DNA of 64,000 nucleotides from Plasmodium relictum (Eukaryota > Apicomplexa > Aconoidasida > Haemosporida > Plasmodiidae). Of this stretch, positions 45,089 to 56,785 are shown one piece after another. The DNA is taken from the NCBI RefSeq assembly GCF_900005765.1, contig NC_041683.1, positions 248,001 to 312,000 of the forward strand. The letters are read 5' to 3'. The position numbers and the translations under genes are program-made. The notes under the pieces are model-generated. The model was not told the origin of the DNA, searched no databases, and worked only from the letters and a program-made list of their open reading frames with translations. Position 1 is the stretch's first letter; the number at the start of each line of letters is the position of its first letter.

Positions 45089-46124
45089 TAAGGATCAGAA
45101 ATATAAAAAAAAAGAATACCTACAATTGTTTTAAAATGTTGAAAATTTCTTAACATAGACAAAACCAGTATTTTAAAAATGGAAATATATATTATGATAC
45201 GAATATGCTTAATGCTGTAATTTTTATATTATTATCTAAATTAGAAGAGGAATAATTAATAATTGGTATTATTATATATTATTATAAGGTTAATATTTCT
45301 TTTCTTCAACATTATGATTAATACTTGAAAATAATTCAATATATTTATTAGTATTAATAAAAGTTCTAATAATAGAAAGAAAACAAATAATAATAAAATA
45401 TTTAAGTTTTAAAAATTTTATTTAATTTTTTATATTTTTTTTTAATCCATAATTAATATTTTGAATTATCTTTAAAATACTTTTATAAAATTTCACGAGA
45501 AAATTTTTTTTTTTCACTTTTAAATATAATTGATTTATATTGATAAATCTCAATAAAAAGAAAAAAGAAAAAAGAAAAGAAAAGAATTAAATAAAATAGT
45601 AATATATATTTTATACCTCACTCTTTTTATGATATTTAATTTTTGTTTTTGTCACAACTTTATAAAAAAATAACTTTTTTTCTAGTAAAAGGAATATGCA
45701 AGTACACTAAACTTTTTTTTGATAATATTTAAACAAATAAAAATTATTTCATTATTATACATCAATAATGTTACTAATTTTTTTTTTTTTCTCTCACTTT
45801 TGACGCGTCAATAAAAAATTTATGCTTATTTTTAAGTTAAATAAAATATGTATGTATATAAACATGAATGTAAAAAAAAAAAATCACACGAAATATATTT
45901 CAATATAAATGTTAAAAATAAGCATTTAATATTTTAGTAAGTAGGTAATATGAAGTTTTTAAAACTTTATATTTAAATGTGTATAAACCTTATAATGAAG
46001 TAATTTGTTGTAATTAATTTTCTTATCAAAAAAAAAAAAAATATATATATATAAGTATATTTATATAAATATCAATATAAGTTTAAATATTTTTAAGATA
46101 CATGAAAATATATAAATAGTGAAA
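45089..46124. other. intergenic region at probable synteny-block junction
   Basis: 1,036 bases between the last gene whose P. falciparum relatives I place on chromosome 8 and the first I place on chromosome 4. No credible ORF and no mobile or subtelomeric sequence is visible. Contains the GC-rich palindrome at 45,801-45,810 and should hold the PGM2 promoter. Confidence 0.55.
45801..45810. promoter_or_regulatory. TGACGCGTCA perfect palindrome upstream of PGM2
   Basis: Ten-base perfect palindrome with six G/C in otherwise almost pure A/T, 315 bases before the PGM2 ATG. It looks like a dimeric transcription-factor site but matches no parasite factor I can name with confidence. Confidence 0.35.
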
Positions 46125-47015
46125 ATGTATCAAAAAATTTTCAATAAATTAAATTTCGCAAAAAATGTTAAGACTAATTTTTATTTTCAAAGAAAATTTA
46201 GTGAAGCAAAAAAAAACATTGAAGTTAAATATATAAAAGAGAATAAAAAGAAATATGTATTTTATACAGCTGCTACTTCAATATCTTTATCAATATTTCT
46301 CACATATGTGTATGAAAAATATATTCTTTATAAATGGAATTATAAGTATGATTATTATTATAATCCAAACTTAAAAAATATTGAAAAGAAGGAAAACGAA
46401 AAAAATGAAGGCAAAAAGGATAAAACAGTATTGAAAAATATTATATTAGTTAGACATGGTCAGTATGAAAGAAAATACAAAGATAATGAAGAATCAAAAC
46501 ACTTAACTAAAGAAGGATGTAATCAAGCTGAAATAACAGGAAAAAAATTAAAAGACATATTAAATAATAAAAAAATTAGTGTTATTTATCATTCAGATAT
46601 TATAAGAGCTAAAGAAACAGCACATATAATAAGTAAATATTTTCCTGAAGCAAAATTAATAAATGATCCTAATTTAAATGAAGGTACTCCATATTTACCT
46701 GATCCTATTCCTAAAAACTCCAAATTTGATGCACAAAAAATTAAAGAAGATAATAAAAGAATAAATAAAGCATATGAAACTTATTTTTACCAACCTACTG
46801 GTGATGAAGATGAGTATCAATTAGTAATTTGCCATGGAAATGTTATAAGATATTTTTTATGTAGAGCCTTGCAACTTCCTTTATTTGCCTGGTTAAGATT
46901 TTCAAGTTATAATTGCGGTATTACTTGGCTAGTTTTAGATGATGAAGGATCTGTTATACTGAGGGAATTTGGCTCTGTTTCTCATCTTCCTTTTGAAAGT
47001 GTTACATATTTTTAA
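46125..47015 (+). CDS. PGM2: PGAM-family histidine phosphatase (PGM2, PGAM5-like)
   Basis: Single exon, 296 aa. The start is the ATG at 46,125; an in-frame GTG six bases upstream is not a start. Histidine-phosphatase fold: catalytic RHGQ with His at about 111, HSDIIRAKETAHII, EGTPYLPDP, and the second histidine in CHGNVIRYFLC at about 237. PYLPDP and the general layout resemble mitochondrial PGAM5, a protein phosphatase, rather than glycolytic PGAM. A hydrophobic helix at about 44-62 after a basic N-terminus supports a membrane-anchored, possibly mitochondrial, protein. From memory the P. falciparum ortholog on chromosome 4 is called PGM2 and acts as a phosphatase despite the mutase-like name. 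Confidence 0.9.
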   Translation: MYQKIFNKLNFAKNVKTNFYFQRKFSEAKKNIEVKYIKENKKKYVFYTAATSISLSIFLTYVYEKYILYKWNYKYDYYYNPNLKNIEKKENEKNEGKKDKTVLKNIILVRHGQYERKYKDNEESKHLTKEGCNQAEITGKKLKDILNNKKISVIYHSDIIRAKETAHIISKYFPEAKLINDPNLNEGTPYLPDPIPKNSKFDAQKIKEDNKRINKAYETYFYQPTGDEDEYQLVICHGNVIRYFLCRALQLPLFAWLRFSSYNCGITWLVLDDEGSVILREFGSVSHLPFESVTYF

Positions 47016-47680
47016 CCTAGTTTAAAAATATATATATATATATTAAACACTTTTCCTAATATTAAGCTTGAAATTTCTTTATTTCTCTTTTATAATTTTT
47101 TTATTTTTATATGAGCCTTTAATAACTATATCCATAATTATTAAATTTATACAAAAAAGGTGGAAAACAGTATAAGAACTATTTTTAATATTTTTTATTT
47201 TTACATAGATAAATAATATTTTTATTTATTTTGGTAAAATGTCAAATAAAAATTTTTTCTAGCTCATTTTTTTACCTTTATTGAAAACATAAATATTAAA
47301 TCTTCTTTTTTTTTTAAGTAAAAATAAATAATTTAAAATATATATATAGAAATATACGGAATTATAAAATTATTTATTATTATATTATAATACGTTAATG
47401 TAAAAAAAAAAAAGGAAAGAATAATAATAATAATAATAAATGGTAAAATAGGGTAAAATTTTATAAATTCAAATAAAATATTACTTTTCAATATATACAC
47501 TGATCTAGTAATAAGATAATATAAAAAAAAAGAAATTTTTTTTTTTATATCTCCATAAAAAAAATTCTTTAAATTTCTATTAAATATATTTAAAAATTTT
47601 GTAGTGCAAAAAAAAAAAATAAACATATATATATATGTCTAAATACAATATTTATTTTATTCCAAATTTTTTATCATTAT
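47016..47680. other. convergent intergenic region PGM2 / RPT3
   Basis: 665 bases of 3' flanks; a 97-codon minus ORF at 47,333-47,626 is Phe/Ile/Leu-rich and lies in the RPT3 3' flank; not called. Confidence 0.6.
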
Positions 47681-49102
47681 TTATATATTATAAAATTCAT
47701 AATCTCTTAATTGCTTTCTAACATGGGTTCTATAACCCTGTTCAAAATCATTAGCAGTAATAATATAACGATTTTTTCTAATGGCTTGCATACCAGCTTC
47801 TTGTGCTATAGCAGCAATGTCAGCTGCACTAATTTTATCAGTCCTGACTACAAAATTTTCAATATTAACATCACTACTTACATTCATTTTACTAATAATA
47901 GTTTGAAAAATTAACCTTTTTTGTTTTCTATCTGGTAAAGGAAACTCTATTTTTCTATCTAATCTTCCCGGTCTCAATAAAGCTGGATCTAAAGTATCAG
48001 CTCTATTCGTAGCCATAATAACTTTAACATTTGTTGATTTGTCAAAACCATCCATTTGGTTTAATAATTCTAATAGTATTCTTTGAACTTCTCTATCAGC
48101 ACCTGTTTGAGCATCAAATCTTTTTGTAGCAATTGCATCAACTTCATCAATAAAAATAATTGATGGTGAATTTTCTCTTGCTAATCTAAAAACATCACGT
48201 ACCATTCTTGGCCCTTCTCCTAAATATTTCTGAACAAATTCTGAACCAACAACTCCAATAAAAGTAACTTTTGTTTCATTAGCAACAGCTTTAACTAACA
48301 TTGTTTTCCCAGTACCAGGAGGTCCATATATCAATATTCCCATAGGTGGTTCTATTCCTATTTTTTCATATAACTCTGGGCATGTTAATGGCAATTCAAC
48401 TGCTTCTTTCATCTCTTGTTTTTGTGTATCTAAACCACCTAAGTCTGTATATTTAACATTTGGTTTTTCTGTCACTTGTAATAATTGTATACTACTATCT
48501 GATTCAGAAGGTAAAATGTTTACTATTGAATGACTATGTCTATGTAATGCTACACTTACTGATGGTTTAAGATCCTCCTTGTTTAATGTTGATAATATTC
48601 TTACGTAATAATTAGAACCTGCAGTACTACTAACTATCCCATAATTATTGTCTATAATATCTAAAAATTGTCCTATTATTAAGGGAACACTTTGTATTCT
48701 TTTTATTTCATTTTTTGATCTTATTAATTCTCTTTTCAAATTTTTGTGCTCCTCTTTGATATATTCTTCCTATATAAATAATGAAAAGGAAAAATATTTA
48801 TATTAATTAAAAATGAATAACTGCATATTTATGCTTTTTGGAATAATTATGTACAAAAAAAATTTAGTAAAAAGTAAATACAACAATTCATACACCATGA
48901 TAATAAAAATTAAACAAAATAAAAATGTGTGAAAAAAAAAAAAGTTATATCTTGTGATAGTTATATATATATATAATATAAATATTTTATTTTATTTTAT
49001 TTTTTTTAGTACCTGAATATTTAAAATATCAATTTGTTTTTTTAAATTTTTCAATTTTAAATAATAATCTTCTTCTGTGATATTTTTATTAAAACTTTCC
49101 AT
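47681..49102 (-). CDS. RPT3: 26S proteasome regulatory ATPase RPT3 (subunit 6B)
   Basis: Two exons, right to left: 49,102-49,013 and 48,769-47,681; 392 aa. N-terminal coiled coil (about 8-50), OB-type segment ([15 protein letters not shown]), then the AAA module: Walker A GPPGTGKT, pore loop-type [14 protein letters not shown], Walker [11 protein letters not shown], and the second region of homology with [23 protein letters not shown]3 is told from the other five RPTs by details such as [16 protein letters not shown] and [15 protein letters not shown]. The end ..RDYEFYNI lacks an obvious HbYX triplet, although Rpt3 normally has one; the last three residues here are Tyr-Asn-Ile. Unfolds ubiquitylated proteins for the 20S core. 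Confidence 0.96.
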
Positions 49103-50048
49103 TTTTCTTATTTTTATTTAAGTTATTTTTTCTTCTCTTTTGATTTTTAAAATTACTCATGTTATATTTAAAAGAAGAAAAAATTTAATCATGGATATTT
49201 TTTTTCGACTTAAAAATACTTCGGATTTTTTTTAGTTCAATTAATTTTTAAAAAATATTATTATATTTTAAAATAAAGTTGCGTGTTAAATGCCTAACAA
49301 AAAAAAAAAAAAAAAATGTGTTAAAATAAAAAAATATATATAATTAATTCAAATGTTAAAATTTTAAGCATTTCTTTAAATTTATAGTTCATGTTAAAAG
49401 GATATATTTTAATTTTGTTTTTTTTATGTTTTTAAAGATATTTTACAAAATGTTAAAAATAAATTATCTTTCAGTGTTCTTTTATTTTATTAAATATATT
49501 TTAATTATTACTTTATGCAACTTAGCATTTAAGTTAAAAGTAGAAGTTATTTTTATACTATAAGTTCCTTAAAAAAACATATATACATATATAACTTTAT
49601 TCGATTAAAATAATTTATAAATATTAAAATCAATATATATATATATATATATGATTTATAATTGAAATAAAATACATTATGAGCTAAAACCAAAAGATGA
49701 ATTAAAAATAAAATATATTTAGGTAAAATGAGAAAAAAATTGAAGTGCTGAATAGGTATAGATAGCCTAAGTGAGATACATGTTTATAAAATAAAGAATT
49801 AAAAACTTGAGAAATAAAATATTTATTGCTAAAAAAATAAAATAATTAAAAAAAAATTTTGCTTAGAAAAATTATGGTTTTAAACTCAGAATAGAAAAAT
49901 GAAGCAGATACATATTTTTAACAATAATATGTATATATTGAAAAAGAAAAGAAATTCTAAATTGTTACTTAAAATTGTATATTTTAATTTTCAGTGAATA
50001 TGAAAGAAATATAATTATTAACGTATTTAGTAATTTGTTTAATAATAT
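49103..50048. other. intergenic region upstream of RPT3
   Basis: 946 bases between two minus-strand genes: RPT3 promoter and LOG-like gene 3' UTR. A GC-richer patch at 49,741-49,785 is visible, not assignable. Confidence 0.6.
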
Positions 50049-51062
50049 TTAAGTAGAATTTTCTATACTATCAGATAAAAAGGGAGTATTTGTTAATTGA
50101 CTAATTACAAAGTTATAAGCTTCATCAACACAATCAGTAATAAATATGCAATCTAAATCTTTTTGAGATATAACACCATAATCAACTAATTTTTGAAAAT
50201 TCAAAATATCTAACCAGAATTTTTTTCCAAGAAGAACAATCGGTACATCTCTTTTAAATTTCTTACATTGTTTTAAAGTCAAAATTTCCATCATTTCATC
50301 TAATGTTCCAAAACCTCCAGGTAATATAATAAAAGCTAGTGATAAATAAATAAGCCAAAATTTTCTTGTAAAAAAATAATGAAATTTAAAAGATAAACCT
50401 ATATCAACATAAGGATTTGCTCCCTTTTCAAAAGGTAAAGAAATCATGAAACCCATAGATTTCCCACCTGCTTCCTTACTTCCTTTATTTGCTGCTTCCA
50501 TAAATCCTGGCCCACCTCCTGTACATATGGCAACAGTAAAAATATGAGGATTTTTTTCTTCTTTTTTATTAGGAAAAAAATTATGAACTTTTGGTAAATG
50601 AGATGATATATTATTCACTGTTTTTTGACCTTCATCAGTGTTAAAAAATAAAGTTAACTTCTTTGAAAGCTCATATATTTTTTTATAATATTCAATAGTC
50701 CACTTTAATTTTTGTAGATTTTCTAATTCCTTTTTTATATGGTTATATTTTCTTAGTTCTTCATCTACTAGTTCAATATTATTTCTTATTTTTTCATTAA
50801 AATATTCTAGCTTTTTTTCAAAAGTTCTTTTTTTTGATTCATATTTTTCTTTGCTTAAAGACCTAGATGAACCAAAAACTACAACAGTAAAAAAAATACC
50901 CTCATCTTTTAATGCATCCTGTACACCAACAAACTCAGACATTATACGAATTAATCTTGCCCCTCTACTGTTAATAAAACTACTTTTATTATATATTTCA
51001 TTTACTTTTATTTCATTTCCATCACTTTCTATATCACTTTCTATATTTTCATGAACTTCCAT
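50049..51062 (-). CDS. LOG/lysine-decarboxylase-like protein
   Basis: Single exon, 337 aa. Rossmann-type fold of the LOG family: VVFGSSR near residue 62, GGGPGFMEAANKGSKEAGG near 181, and the signature LPGGFGTLDEMME near 245 (PGGxGTxxE). LOG proteins in plants and bacteria are cytokinin-releasing phosphoribohydrolases acting on nucleotide 5'-monophosphates, often mis-annotated as lysine decarboxylases. Between the first strand and the GGG motif there is an insertion of about 90 residues predicted as Lys/Glu-rich coiled helices (about 70-160), absent from typical 200-residue LOG proteins. Substrate in the parasite is unknown; a nucleotide-monophosphate hydrolase role is the family-based guess. 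Confidence 0.9.
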   Translation of the reverse strand: MEVHENIESDIESDGNEIKVNEIYNKSSFINSRGARLIRIMSEFVGVQDALKDEGIFFTVVVFGSSRSLSKEKYESKKRTFEKKLEYFNEKIRNNIELVDEELRKYNHIKKELENLQKLKWTIEYYKKIYELSKKLTLFFNTDEGQKTVNNISSHLPKVHNFFPNKKEEKNPHIFTVAICTGGGPGFMEAANKGSKEAGGKSMGFMISLPFEKGANPYVDIGLSFKFHYFFTRKFWLIYLSLAFIILPGGFGTLDEMMEILTLKQCKKFKRDVPIVLLGKKFWLDILNFQKLVDYGVISQKDLDCIFITDCVDEAYNFVISQLTNTPFLSDSIENST

Positions 51063-52109
51063 TTTTTGTTTTTTTTTAACAGTATTCTTTATTTTTTATA
51101 TATTTGTATTTTTCAATTTAACAATTTTATTTATAATTTTTATATATTTAACACACTTATTTTATAAACTACATTATCTTTTACTTTTTATTTCTTTTAT
51201 AATAATAGTAATATAATTAAAATTAAACTTTTGTTATATATATTGTTTTATTTGGATAATATAATTTTTTTTTATTTATGAATTTCTATATAAGTATAAT
51301 TTTAACAATTACATTATTTATTAAAGTTCAAATTTTTATTTCAGTATTCTTCATATAATTAACACCATTTTAATTGTGAAGCAATCAACTTTTCATCATT
51401 TCAAATATTTTCTTATAAGAAATATAATACATGCATTTATTTTAAATGAATTAACTTTTCTTGAATTATGAATTTCAAGCTAAGATTTTTGTTTTGATAA
51501 AAATTTATTAAATGTGCAAATATGTATACGCATATATACCTATACATCAACAAAAATAAAAAAAGTACAAATTTTTTAAATAAAAATAAATTATTTACTT
51601 AAAGTGAATTTATTGATTTAATAATAGAATAGATCATTTACTTTTTCATCTTTTTTATTAGTAATGAATACTATTATATTATGACTTATTTAAAAAAACA
51701 ATACATCATATATTCATCTTTTTTTTTTTTTTTTTAAGTTATTTTTCTTAAGTATATTTAATAAATAGCTTACTTATAATATATTAAAATTGATTTAATT
51801 TACTTTTTAACATAATAATTTGTAAGAACTTAGTAAAAGAAGTATTCCAAAAAAAAGGATATATGTTTTCAGAATATACATTATTTAAAAAGGTCAATGA
51901 TGGATAAAAAAAAAAAATTATAAAAAATGAACAAAAAAGAACTACACAAAATAATATTTCATATAAGATTAAAAAACAAATACGTAATAAATAAATGAAT
52001 ATAATAAAAAAAAATATATAATAATGTAAAATAAAAAGGAACCCAAATCTATAAAAAAAACAATTTTTATACTTTTTTTTTCTCTAAAATAAATGCTGCT
52101 ATTTATATA
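51063..52109. other. divergent intergenic region LOG-like / uL10
   Basis: 1,047 bases; promoter space for both genes. Nothing recognised beyond A/T tracts. Confidence 0.6.
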
Positions 52110-52925
52110 ATGTTTATAAAAAAAATAAATGCTAAATATTTCTTATTTTCATTATTATTGTATTTTATTTATATTAAATATACTGATTATTCAAAAAATT
52201 TTGAAAAATATAACATATATAAAAACTCTATAGTTATATCAGCATCTCCAATAAAAAAGAGAGTTACGTTCTTAAGAAGAAAAGGAATTACTTGTTTCTT
52301 AAAAAGTGTTTTTATTAAAAATTCAATTGAAAAAAAAAAAATATATAAAAATATAAAGTTTTCTTTAAAAAGTAGAAAATGTGATGGATACAGAAATACG
52401 AGAGAAGGAAAAGAAGAAACTATCAGGAAAATTAGGAGAATTTTAAAAGTGACAAAATTATTAATTCAATTAAACAGTTTTAAATTAACACCGAATTTAA
52501 GAATGGATTTACTAATAAACATGCCTAGACCTCATGTACGTATGCATATGGTTAAAAACACATTAATGAAAATTTCAGTAAAGAATACCCCATTTGAAGC
52601 TATCACCCCATATTTAAAAGAAAGTAACGTTTATTTGTTTATAATGAATGAAAATTATATATCGTTTACTCTTTATAAAAATAAAATATTTGGTTCTATG
52701 TATAAAGAATATAAACTTAATAACTTCATAAAATTATCAGTCTACGAAAATACAGTTTTAGATAAAAAAGAAACAGAAGATCTAGTAAATTTAAAATCAT
52801 ACAATGTATATTTTGGTCATATTATTAATAAAATTAATAAAATAATAACAAATATACCTAATTCTATTTTGCAAATTCCTTCTTCTATAGCTAGAGGAAT
52901 ATATTTAAATTCTCAAAAAAAATAA
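52110..52925 (+). CDS. ribosomal protein uL10 (L10), probably apicoplast
   Basis: Single exon, 271 aa. Signal-peptide-like hydrophobic N-terminus (YFLFSLLLYFIYIKY) followed by a Lys-rich, acidic-poor leader to about residue 95, the apicoplast pattern. The bacterial L10 core follows: ITKLLIQLNSFKL-type helix, then HVRMHMVKNTLMKISVKNTPF, matching the K-NTLLR-A--GT-FE motif of L10, and YLKESNVYLFIMNEN. The C-terminal helix that binds L7/L12 dimers is not clearly recognisable. Organises the ribosomal stalk that recruits elongation factors in the plastid. Recognition rests mainly on one motif, but its place between the LOG-like and ubiquitin hydrolase genes agrees with P. falciparum chromosome 4 from memory. 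Confidence 0.78.
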   Translation: MFIKKINAKYFLFSLLLYFIYIKYTDYSKNFEKYNIYKNSIVISASPIKKRVTFLRRKGITCFLKSVFIKNSIEKKKIYKNIKFSLKSRKCDGYRNTREGKEETIRKIRRILKVTKLLIQLNSFKLTPNLRMDLLINMPRPHVRMHMVKNTLMKISVKNTPFEAITPYLKESNVYLFIMNENYISFTLYKNKIFGSMYKEYKLNNFIKLSVYENTVLDKKETEDLVNLKSYNVYFGHIINKINKIITNIPNSILQIPSSIARGIYLNSQKK

Positions 52926-53196
52926 TTTATAAATACAAATTTTTTGTTAAAATATAATTTAACTCCAAAAATTGCCTATATATATGATGTATTTTAATTT
53001 CACAAATTTATTTTTTTTAACTATACAACTTTGTTTTATTTGTTTTTTTTTTCAATTTTTTGGTCGTATTTGATATTAGAATAATATTTGCTCAAAAATA
53101 TAAAAATAAGTTAAAAAAAAAAAAAAAAAAATAGAAGATAAAATAAAATAAAATAAAACAATGAAAAATATTAAGAAAAAATACTATTATTAATAA

Positions 53197-56100
53197 TTAT
53201 ACTCTTTTATATAAATGAATATATGCTGTATCTTTACCTAAATTTGTATTACACAAACCAATTTTATTGTCATTGCACACATACCACCTTAAAAAAATAT
53301 ATGTATATATATATATGAATTATTAAAAGAAAAAATAATGAATTTACTATATTTTTATTTCAATTTTTTCTTTTTACTTAGAATCATCTTTTATATAGCA
53401 TATATAATGGCCAGAATTGGCATTGCCTCCTATGTGTACTATTGATGCTACTAATTCATAATTAGCTATAAAAAAAAAAAAATATTCAGGCATATATATA
53501 AATTTTTACTGATCATTTTTTATTTTTGAAGTTCCATTATTTTAAGATTAATTTTTTTAATATATTATATATAAATATTTTTCAATGTATATATTTTTAT
53601 TTTACCTAAACCATCGTTACATTTGTGACTATTTATAATTAAATTGCATTTACTTTCTGTTAAAATATCTAAATTTGAAAAAATGTAATCAATCGATTTT
53701 TGTAAATCATTTTTATTTATTAAAAGAGACGCCATTGCTACTTCTTTTTTTACTCCTAGACTAACAATAGAATCTAAATTATTAGAGTTTATTTCTGATT
53801 TTTGGTAACTTGATTCATGATCTAATTCTACTGAATCTTCACCATAAATATACGATATGCAATTGTCAACATTTTTTACCTTAACTTTTTTAATGGCTTC
53901 AATTGCTTTATCATTTTCAAAACCTAAATCTAATAAGGACTCTAAAACATGGTTATATTCTTCCAAAATAGAACTTTCATTTTTGGAACTTTCATTTTTA
54001 TGATTTGTATTAGTACTCTCATTTACTTCATTGTTTAGGTTTACTTCTGCCCTCATAAATTCCAAATTTAAATGCTCATCCGTTTCAACAGAAATATTAA
54101 TTTTTTTTGCACACCAATTTTCATCTGCATAAAAACGTTTAAGATGAATAAAAAGATAAGGAGGAAATGTTTTGAATTTCATATATTTCTGAGCACATAT
54201 TTTTTTTTTTTCTTTTTGACAATAATATTCCTCTATATTATCCTTCTTAATATAATTTTTTAAGCAATCTATTAAAGAAACTTTTACATTTTTTAAATCA
54301 TCTTCACTTCCCTTTAATATAGAACTGTCTAGTGGAATATCTAAAGATAATATAATACTTTGAAAAGAACTTACACTTTTATTACTTTCATCACTTACTA
54401 TTGTTTGTTCTATTTCAAAAGTGAAATAATTAAAAAGTGATCCTTCATTTTTTGTTTTAGAAATTTCATTTAGAGAATTAGATGAAGGGAAATTTAATTT
54501 TTTATTTTCAGTTTCATTTTCTTCTGTTTCATTCAATTTTCTTTTATTATTATTATTTTTTAATATTCTCTCAAATATATTATTTTCGTTATTTATTAAC
54601 TCATTGATTAAATATGACAAATATTCATAAATATCTTGTTGGCTATTGTTACAAAAAGAATTACTTTTTTGATTGATACAATTTCGAAACATAGATGGAT
54701 CAACACTTACACAATTTTCTTCATCAATGTCACTATCGTAATTTACTTCTACATTTCTTTCTAAACACTGTTCTTTAAAATTTTTAATATATTTTTTTTT
54801 TTTTTTTATATAATCTTTTTGATATACCATATAGCATAACTTAGCATATTGTAAAAATAAATCTTCATGTGTTTTCTTTTTATAATCTAAACTTAATAAA
54901 AAGTCGTAAATATTATTTAAGTATCTATAACTTATATCTTTAATAGATAATAAAACTTGCAATGCACAATTCATATAACAAGTATTACCCAAATTTATAA
55001 AGCCTATCTTCCCTTGTTCACAAACTGTTTGTACATTTTCATCAAGTATAGAAGAAAAATTAATATTTTGATTTTCTTGTATTTCCTTCTCCAATGTAGT
55101 TATTTCTGTTTTTTGCAAATTCACAATATTTATACCTAAATTTTTTAAATGTACATCTATATAAGGATCTAATACACTATCATTTTCATCATCTGCATAA
55201 GAAAAAACATCTGCTTCCCCTTCTTTAGTAATAGTACCTATTTTAACAACTAAAGGGTATTGTTTTCCGCTTTCATAATAATGTTTTAATGATGCTCCCT
55301 CCTCATTATTTAAACAACCTCCTCCATAATTAAAAATTTTACGACCACATCCAATATATCCATCAGATAAATTTAACCAAATATTTTTTTTAGCTTTACA
55401 AACTGCACACTGTAAGTTCTCATTTTTTATTTTAACATTTGGAAGCTGTACTAGATTCTTTGCATATTTACTTTCTTTTATCTCATTAACCCACTTATTT
55501 AAATTTTCTTTCTTTACTTCATTTTTATGATTTATTATACTGTTACATATTTTTCTTATATTATCATCCAACTCTTCTAATTGTATATAAGTATTAGTCT
55601 CCAAATCATAAATTGAATATTCAAATTTATATTCATACACTTTTTTCTCATTAAAACCACCTTCGCAATTAATATTCAAATTTTTTACTTCACTTTTTTC
55701 TATTGTTTCTAACAATTTTTTTATTTTTTTAATATTTAAATAAAATCTGTGCTTTTTATTTTCATTTAATTTATTTATTCTATTATAATTATATTTTAAA
55801 CAGTTCAAGCTAAAACTCTCAAAAGACAATAAATCAATAAATATTCCATCCTCAAAAAAATCTTTATGTCCTCTGTTAAAAAAAAAAATATACATATATA
55901 TAAATATATGTCAATAAAAAATTTATCATTCAAACATATATATTATTCCTCTAAAATACACTATTTATTATCATATCATAAAATATAAGACTATAATTTA
56001 AAGTGTATTTTAAAACAAACATTTATTAAAAAAAAAATAAATTATCAATATGTTTTAATATTATTTCAGTTCCTATAATATTTTTATATTATTATTGTAT

Positions 56101-56240
56101 TAATTCATTAATTTTTTTTTTTTTAAATCTCTTTATAATGATTACGTTATACTGCATTCGCCTAAATAAATGACGTCTTCTTTAGTAGGTTCATTTATAT
56201 TAGTAGAAATAGAAGATATTATATTTTTAATATCACTCAT
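53197..56240 (-). CDS. USP13: ubiquitin carboxyl-terminal hydrolase, USP5/USP13/UBP14 type
   Basis: Four exons, right to left: 56,240-56,146, 55,872-53,606, 53,465-53,378, 53,287-53,197; phases join to 846 aa. Domains in order: a divergent N-terminal region; a ZnF-UBP at about 180-245 (CAVCKAKKNIWLNL, YIGCGRK, LKHYYESGKQYPLVVKIGT); the catalytic Cys box GFINLGNTCYMN with Cys330; two UBA domains at about 673-710 and 726-766; the His box NSGHYICYIK with His807; and the closing ND at 822-823. This is the architecture of the enzymes that disassemble free polyubiquitin chains. Asp/Asn-rich insertions occur within the catalytic domain. The zinc-ligand His expected shortly before LKHY is not evident (see findings). 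Confidence 0.93.
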
Positions 56241-56785
56241 ATTTTAGTTTTTTTTATGATTTAAAAAAATAAAATAAAATAACAAAATAAGTATGATATA
56301 TTTTTTCCTTTATTTAAAATATATATTTTTTATATATTTTATATATTTGTTCACTTATAATGACCTAGTTTAAAGTATTCATTAGTATTATATGAAAAAA
56401 AATGTTTTTATAAATATTTTTATTATGAAAAAAAAATATATATATATATATAACTCATGCACACAATTTTAAAAAAATAAAATAATAAAGTGAATAATTT
56501 TTAAGTTCATAAAAGTTATAAAAAAAAAAAAATAATAAATAAAAAATAAATAAATAAATTGATATAATTATCTAAAATTTTTCTTCTTCCACAGAAAAAA
56601 ATAAATTGTTCTAATTTTCTAAGGCATTTTTTTCTTCCTGAAAAAAAAAAACGAACAAATAAAAAAATTAGAAATAACAATGAAGTGCATTTATTATTGA
56701 ATTCATATTTGGTGTACACTAAATTATTTTTATATATTTTTAATCAAAAAAATAAAATGTGTATGCATATATGTTCATAATTTTT
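56241..56785. other. intergenic region USP promoter / SMC3 3' flank
   Basis: 545 bases between two minus-strand genes. A 67-codon minus ORF at 56,516-56,719 contains a basic, Cys-bearing stretch behind a pyrimidine-AG, but no exon joins to it in frame; not called. Confidence 0.55.

Noticed and set aside
45089-46124. Transposon, subtelomeric or var/rif-type remnant at the block junction
   Set aside because: No terminal repeats, telomere-like repeats or family motifs are visible.
47333-47626. 97-codon minus ORF downstream of RPT3
   Set aside because: Hydrophobic low-complexity frame from A/T tracts in a 3' flank.
56516-56719. Possible small minus-strand exon with GRKKCLRKLEQF
   Set aside because: A pyrimidine-rich stretch and AG precede it, but the only upstream ATG exon joins to give an immediate stop, and the rest is Phe/Ile from homopolymers.
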